Assembly: GCA_045576355.1 (NCBI GenBank)
Contig: JAZNGG010000062.1
Coordinates: 1-20,241, forward strand
Direction: 5' to 3'
Origin: Liminaster sp045576355
GTDB lineage: Bacteria > Bacteroidota > Bacteroidia > Bacteroidales > UBA3663
Length of the DNA stretch: 20,241 bases
The notes under the pieces are model-generated. The model worked only from the letters and a program-made list of their open reading frames with translations. It was not told the origin of the DNA and did no database searches. Positions 17,048 to 20,241 of this stretch are shown here, one piece after another (within the stretch, counting starts at the first letter, position 1; each line of letters starts with the position of its first letter). The translations under genes were made by a program, and so were the position numbers.

Positions 17048-17164
17048 TTTTTACTTAAAAGGCAGAGGCTTTTTACTTCACGAGCGTAGCCTCATTATTC
17101 AACGAGCGTACCCTCGTTGAACAACGCGCGTACGCTTATCGACCAACGAGGGTACGCTCGTTAA
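17048..17164. repeat. Second 22-bp-period palindromic array, unrelated in sequence to the first
   Basis: Four clear 22-bp units start at 17077, 17099, 17121 and 17143, with cores CGAGCGTAGCCTC, CGAGCGTACCCTCG, CGCGCGTACGCTT and CGAGGGTACGCTCG. TTTTTACTT recurs at exactly 22 bases (17048 and 17070), marking one or two decayed units on the left. AACGAGCGTACCCTCGTT (17101-17118) is the exact reverse complement of AACGAGGGTACGCTCGTT (17145-17162). It is non-coding. Upstream, TTCGGAC/GTCCGAA (17004-17029) forms another small hairpin. Confidence 0.8.
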
Positions 17165-17939
17165 AAAATCGCCCCGACGCGTTGCCCCACATAAGCCGGT
17201 GCGAGAACTGATGAGAGCCGATGCGAGAGAAATTTTCTCTTTCTCCATTTTTCCCTCGGACTTCACTATGATTTTTATGATTGATACTTTGTCTTCTGAT
17301 CCTTTTTCCAAAAAATTATTAAGAGGTCTCCTTTGTGTTTGTCACCATGTCAGATGGTATGCTAAACCTCCTAAAATGATATACTAAGATTACATTTAGG
17401 TGTTAATGTTTTTTAATAGCGATGGCTGATGGAAAACGCAGTTTTTATACTTAATAATGTGTCATCAGATGTTATAGTTGGGGTGTTTGGAGTGGTGGTT
17501 TTTGGGTTAAAAAGAGAGTCATTTCAATTAACAAACCCTATGTTCAAGTTCACTTGTTGAAATTTATTTCTTTGGATTTTTACGAAAAACAGCAATTTAT
17601 TTGTTTGGATAATTTTCATTTGCTTTAAAATTAGTATCTTTGCTCTATAAGAGACATCAACAAACATCTTTGGGCATTCAGGCTGCCAGTTGTGATTTGC
17701 TTTAAAATTAGTATATTTGATGTAGTTTGATTAAGATTCTTTGAGTATCAAACCATTAAGAAGAACTTGCATGAGAATGGGCAATGGATAAGAAATTGCT
17801 AACTTGTTTTGTTACACTATATTCCTCATGCTTTTCAAATAACTCTTTACAAAGTGCAAAGGTAATAATTTTATGGAATTATTGGGAATTATTATATCTA
17901 TATAATTACTCCATAAATACAAAAACTTATAAAATCCTT
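17165..17939. other. AT-rich stretch without a supported gene
   Basis: Open frames here are short and lack family resemblance. A 70-codon frame at 17784-17996 overlaps the terminator of the opposite gene and is probably chance. Visible structure: an AGAGAAA T TTTCTCT hairpin (near 17225), a weak CCTAAAATG/CATTTAGG hairpin (near 17370-17402), a trace of the mosaic repeat (GCGATGGCTGATGG, 17419-17432), a 25-bp direct repeat (17618 and 17695) and a minus-strand TACCTTTG (17857-17864) with no gene after it. The drop in GC starts near 17220 and continues through the protease gene. Confidence 0.6.
17618..17719 (+). repeat. 25-bp direct repeat carrying promoter-like boxes
   Basis: Bases 17618-17642 and 17695-17719 match at 24 of 25 positions (ATTTGCTTTAAAATTAG then TATCTTTG or TATATTTG). 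Each copy ends in a TAnnTTTG -7 box, 12 bases after a TTTG. The 77-base period and the lack of a downstream gene suggest a decayed regulated promoter or duplicated insertion target. Confidence 0.7.
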
Positions 17940-17940
17940 G

Positions 17941-17971
17941 AAAAAAAAGTGTGTCTAACAGCAGGCACACT
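17941..17971 (-). terminator. Rho-independent terminator after the protease gene
   Basis: Read on the minus strand, AGTGTGCCT and AGACACACT form a 9-bp stem with one mismatch and a 6-nt loop, followed by eight T (plus-strand 17941-17948). It ends the transcript of the gene at 18000-18815. Confidence 0.85.
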
Positions 17972-17999
17972 CTATGAATTGAGTTTTGAGATTTAGACA

Positions 18000-18815
18000 T
18001 CATTTAGATTCTTCTAAACTTATCATATATTTCTCATGATTAATAGTATAGTCTATAAAACGTAATATAGTCTGTATTGGTGTCACATATAAATGACTTG
18101 TTTCTTCTACAACCCTATTGAGCATACCTATTAGATTGCCGTTATTGTTAAATACAGGTGATCCACTTAAACCTTTCCAATCATCATAAACGACTTGTGT
18201 GGGATTTTCAAAAACAAGGTATGAATTACAATATTTTTCACCAGTGTATACAATTTGATCCCTAAAAGTATTTTGTCTATTCATTCTTATTCCATTGCAA
18301 ATTTCATTTCTAATACATCCTGTGATTATATATTCATCATTGGTATTAGGTATTCCTATAGAACTCTCATCAATGAATAGTTTGGTTTCTCCTTCTGCAA
18401 CGATGATAGTTTCTCCGTCAAAATCAAGTAATCTATTTGTATAAATTGGAAGTGGTAAAGGGTATTTAATTTCTGCAAAAGCAAGGTCCTTTAAATCCAA
18501 TAATTCAGGATACATTCCATCAAGATATTCCAAATAATAAAAACCAGGAATTGTTATCAATCCCATTGACAGCATTTCATTGGGATGTTTACAATTACAA
18601 ATAAGACCGATATTATAATCTATTCCAGTTCTTTGCTCATTGTCATAGTCGTCCATATGTAAATTATGGTCGCAAGTAATAAAAAAGAACCGTTCTTTAT
18701 ATTTTAGAATGAATCCACTTCCCCAACCAACAATGTCGGAATTTTCATTATTCTCACCTGGCGATAATATTACAATTTGGTGAGATGATTTCCAAAAATA
18801 TTCAAGTAGCGTCAT
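18000..18815 (-). CDS. Stand-alone trypsin-like serine protease
   Basis: The 271-residue protein has the chymotrypsin-fold triad in order: GWGSGFILKYKERFFFITCDH places His50, KDLAFAEI places Asp110, and GLSGSPVF places Ser217 in the GxSGxP site. There is no signal peptide, transmembrane helix or PDZ domain, so it is probably cytoplasmic, unlike DegP/HtrA. The gene is visibly AT-rich relative to the pectin genes and stands alone between its own promoter (TACTTTTG, 18848-18855 on the minus strand) and terminator, which suggests acquisition by transfer. Single trypsin-like proteases in accessory regions sometimes belong to defence or stress modules, but nothing next to it proves that. Fold confident, role unknown. 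Confidence 0.8.
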   Translation of the reverse strand: MTLLEYFWKSSHQIVILSPGENNENSDIVGWGSGFILKYKERFFFITCDHNLHMDDYDNEQRTGIDYNIGLICNCKHPNEMLSMGLITIPGFYYLEYLDGMYPELLDLKDLAFAEIKYPLPLPIYTNRLLDFDGETIIVAEGETKLFIDESSIGIPNTNDEYIITGCIRNEICNGIRMNRQNTFRDQIVYTGEKYCNSYLVFENPTQVVYDDWKGLSGSPVFNNNGNLIGMLNRVVEETSHLYVTPIQTILRFIDYTINHEKYMISLEESK

Positions 18816-18847
18816 AAAATATCATATATTAATTCACAATGGTGGTA

Positions 18848-18855
18848 CAAAAGTA
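18848..18855 (-). promoter_or_regulatory. -7 box of the protease promoter
   Basis: Minus-strand TACTTTTG matches TAnnTTTG and lies 33 bases upstream of the protease ATG. The hairpin TACTCT AAAA AGAGTA (18876-18891) overlaps the -33 area and could be an operator. Confidence 0.65.
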
Positions 18856-18933
18856 TATCAAAATTATAAATTGAATACTCTAAAAAGAGTAAATTCGTAA
18901 CCAGAGTTCACCAAACCACAGGCAAAGGTAACT

Positions 18934-19091
18934 CGTGTTCTGTTCGTCCAAGCAAGGTCAAGCCCTGCGGGTGTCGTGGAAAAATCATCCTCGCCCCGTG
19001 GGGCTTGCGGTATTTTTCCACACAACCTTGCCTGACGAGAACACGACCTTTTAGAACCTGTAGTTTGGGAACTCCGGCCCCGAATAGCCGG
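18934..19091 (+). promoter_or_regulatory. Structured leader with a large nested inverted repeat
   Basis: Arms pair in nested order: CGTGTTCT (18934) with AGAACACG (19038), CGTC (18945) with GACG (19034), GCAAGGT (18952) with ACCTTGC (19025), GTGGAAAAAT (18976) with ATTTTTCCAC (19012) and GCCCC/GGGGC at the tip (18993-19004). CAAGCCC (18959) can instead pair with GGGCTTG (19001), so two shapes exclude each other. A last hairpin TCCGGC/GCCGGA (19073-19092) stands just before the start at 19115. It may be a regulatory leader or a transfer/replication site of a mobile element. Confidence 0.65.
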
Positions 19092-19114
19092 ACTAACAAG
19101 AAATATATAATGTT

Positions 19115-20074
19115 ATGTCACAAGCAGTATTAAACAACAGTCAAGCAACAGGTCACACCGACCTGCTATCAGGTATCTTGAAGGTACAACTGAGAAACGA
19201 AGAGAAGATTACGGAGCAAGACCGTATCTATTGCCAGAATCAGCAGGACGAGCTGTACAAGACGCTCGACCAAATTGCCTGGTGGTACAACATCTTCAAG
19301 AGAGAAGCCGAGAAGTATGAAGGGAAAATCAAACTCAAGCACGAGCCGAACGGTAAGATTACCACAAGCAGCTACGACCTCCACTATCGGTACAATAACG
19401 ATGAGAAGGATTATACCCATCACGAGTTTACTCCTTTCAAGAACATCAATGAGTTGGTGGATAGCCGTCATTGTGCTATCAGGAACTTTATCAGTCGCAT
19501 CATCGGCTATTTCAACAACACCTACAGTGTCTCTGTTGAAGCTCCAAAGATTGATGAGAAGACTCTTCCGATAGACTTCCGACCTGTATATAACACATAT
19601 GTAGATGTGGTTATCGAACATCTCGGAGGCAAGAGTTTCCGAGATACTGCCGAGGAGGAGCTTATTAAGCGATTCCTTGAAACGGTGAGACCATCTAATT
19701 GGAGCAAGGTGAATCCTGAACTGAAGAAGGACAAAATCATCTTCCCCGATATTGTCACTTGGGACTCTTTCCATTATGAATGTTATAAGGATTATAGGTT
19801 CTCATACGAAACAGACCGTAAGGTTAGCCGCTTCTGTGAAGGTATTGCCTTTGGTGCAGATGATGTATTATGCGGCAGTATCGAGATGATTATGGGGCTT
19901 GACACCCGTAATGTCGATATATCCCGATGGTATGACCTGGCAACGACCAATGCCGTAAGTCTCAAATTTTATGGCAACACCCGTATCGATGTCAAGTTCA
20001 AGGACAGTGCTGCGGCAGAGAGTTGTTTCAAGCGACTCCGACTAAATGAAATCAAACTGAGAGACGAGAATTGA
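19115..20074 (+). CDS. Hypothetical protein of conjugative-element type (possibly DUF4942-like)
   Basis: This 319-residue soluble protein has no signal peptide or membrane helix. The N-terminal half is charged and helical (EEKITEQDRIYCQNQQDELY; then WWYNIFKREAEKYEGK); the C-terminal half holds FCEGIAFGADDVLCGSIEMI and ends VSLKFYGNTRIDVKFKD. That ending resembles DUF4942 proteins carried by Bacteroidetes conjugative transposons, but I judge it by eye only and am not sure. No enzyme motif is visible. It follows a structured leader and is closed by a terminator at 20093-20133; the next gene starts 82 bases on. Base composition returns to a higher GC than in the protease region, so this is likely one edge of a different block. 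The start ATG has no clear Shine-Dalgarno. Confidence 0.7.
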   Translation: MSQAVLNNSQATGHTDLLSGILKVQLRNEEKITEQDRIYCQNQQDELYKTLDQIAWWYNIFKREAEKYEGKIKLKHEPNGKITTSSYDLHYRYNNDEKDYTHHEFTPFKNINELVDSRHCAIRNFISRIIGYFNNTYSVSVEAPKIDEKTLPIDFRPVYNTYVDVVIEHLGGKSFRDTAEEELIKRFLETVRPSNWSKVNPELKKDKIIFPDIVTWDSFHYECYKDYRFSYETDRKVSRFCEGIAFGADDVLCGSIEMIMGLDTRNVDISRWYDLATTNAVSLKFYGNTRIDVKFKDSAAAESCFKRLRLNEIKLRDEN

Positions 20075-20092
20075 TGACCACACGATATGTAT

Positions 20093-20133
20093 GACACTCC
20101 GTAGGTACTGCCTGCGGGGTGTCTTTCGTTTTT
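20093..20133 (+). terminator. Rho-independent terminator
   Basis: GACACTCCG (20093-20101) pairs with CGGGGTGTC (20115-20123) with one G-U pair, followed by TTTCGTTTTT. It lies 19 bases after the stop of the gene at 19115-20074. Confidence 0.85.
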
Positions 20134-20155
20134 ATCCACTTCAATCATTACAGCC

Positions 20156-20241
20156 ATGTATGCCATCATACCACAACAGATACCGCAAGGCAAGCGTGCA
20201 GAGATCAACGAGAAGATTCTCTTTGCCATCAATTCCGGTAA
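20156..20241 (+). CDS. N-terminus of a gene cut by the window edge
   Basis: ATG 20156 opens a frame to the right edge: MYAIIPQQIPQGKRAEINEK then ILFAINSG. Only 28 residues are visible. The opening is reminiscent of large N-6 DNA methylase/helicase proteins of Bacteroidetes mobile elements, but this is memory of a short segment and should be treated as a guess. The frame, with no stop, soon after a terminator and 82 bases from the previous gene, supports a real gene. Confidence 0.5.
   Translation, partial: MYAIIPQQIPQGKRAEINEKILFAINSG

Noticed and set aside
17077..17164. CRISPR array
   Set aside because: Repeats are tandem with no spacers and vary from unit to unit.
17784..17996. 70-codon plus-strand open frame
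   Set aside because: It has AT-rich chance composition, no family match, no signal at its start, and runs through the terminator of the opposite gene.
18908..19099. Minus-strand 63-codon frame
   Set aside because: It lies wholly within the paired arms of the structured leader and has no family resemblance.

Overview
The window looks like chromosome of a Bacteroidales bacterium, most like Prevotella/Segatella. The grounds are a SusC/SusD pair, Bacteroidetes promoters (TTTG, about 19 bases, then TAnnTTTG), lipoprotein signals, and a partial secreted protein ending in a GLYIHNGKKVLIK-type tail of the kind common in Prevotella. No taxonomic search was possible.

Bases 1-11520 are a pectin-utilisation locus. 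The 3' end of a secreted DUF5123/DUF4957-like protein (1-422) faces a convergent minus-strand operon: a GH43 lipoprotein, then, overlapping by ATGA, an unusual fusion of a family 10 pectate lyase with an aldose 1-epimerase. Divergent from the operon is kdgF, whose product opens the unsaturated uronates made by pectate lyases. After a terminator comes a SusC/SusD pair for outer-membrane uptake of the oligosaccharides. The susC signal-peptide region contains eleven consecutive G residues, which could act as an on/off switch.

Bases 11790-16438 hold a TPR lipoprotein and a two-domain M16 metalloprotease lipoprotein with a textbook promoter. They have no obvious metabolic link to pectin.

Bases 16439-18000 have no convincing protein gene but are rich in structure: a terminator, a 48-bp inverted repeat built from a mosaic repeat also seen at 540-740 and 11521-11660, a promoter plus terminator framing a roughly 100-nt RNA candidate, a 22-bp-period palindromic array (a second array with the same period but a different sequence is at 784-915), and AT-rich sequence with a 25-bp direct repeat.

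Bases 18000-20241 look accessory. They hold an AT-rich trypsin-like protease on the minus strand, a strongly structured leader, a hypothetical gene resembling those of conjugative elements, and the first 28 codons of another gene. No integrase, transposase, tRNA, rRNA or CRISPR was seen.
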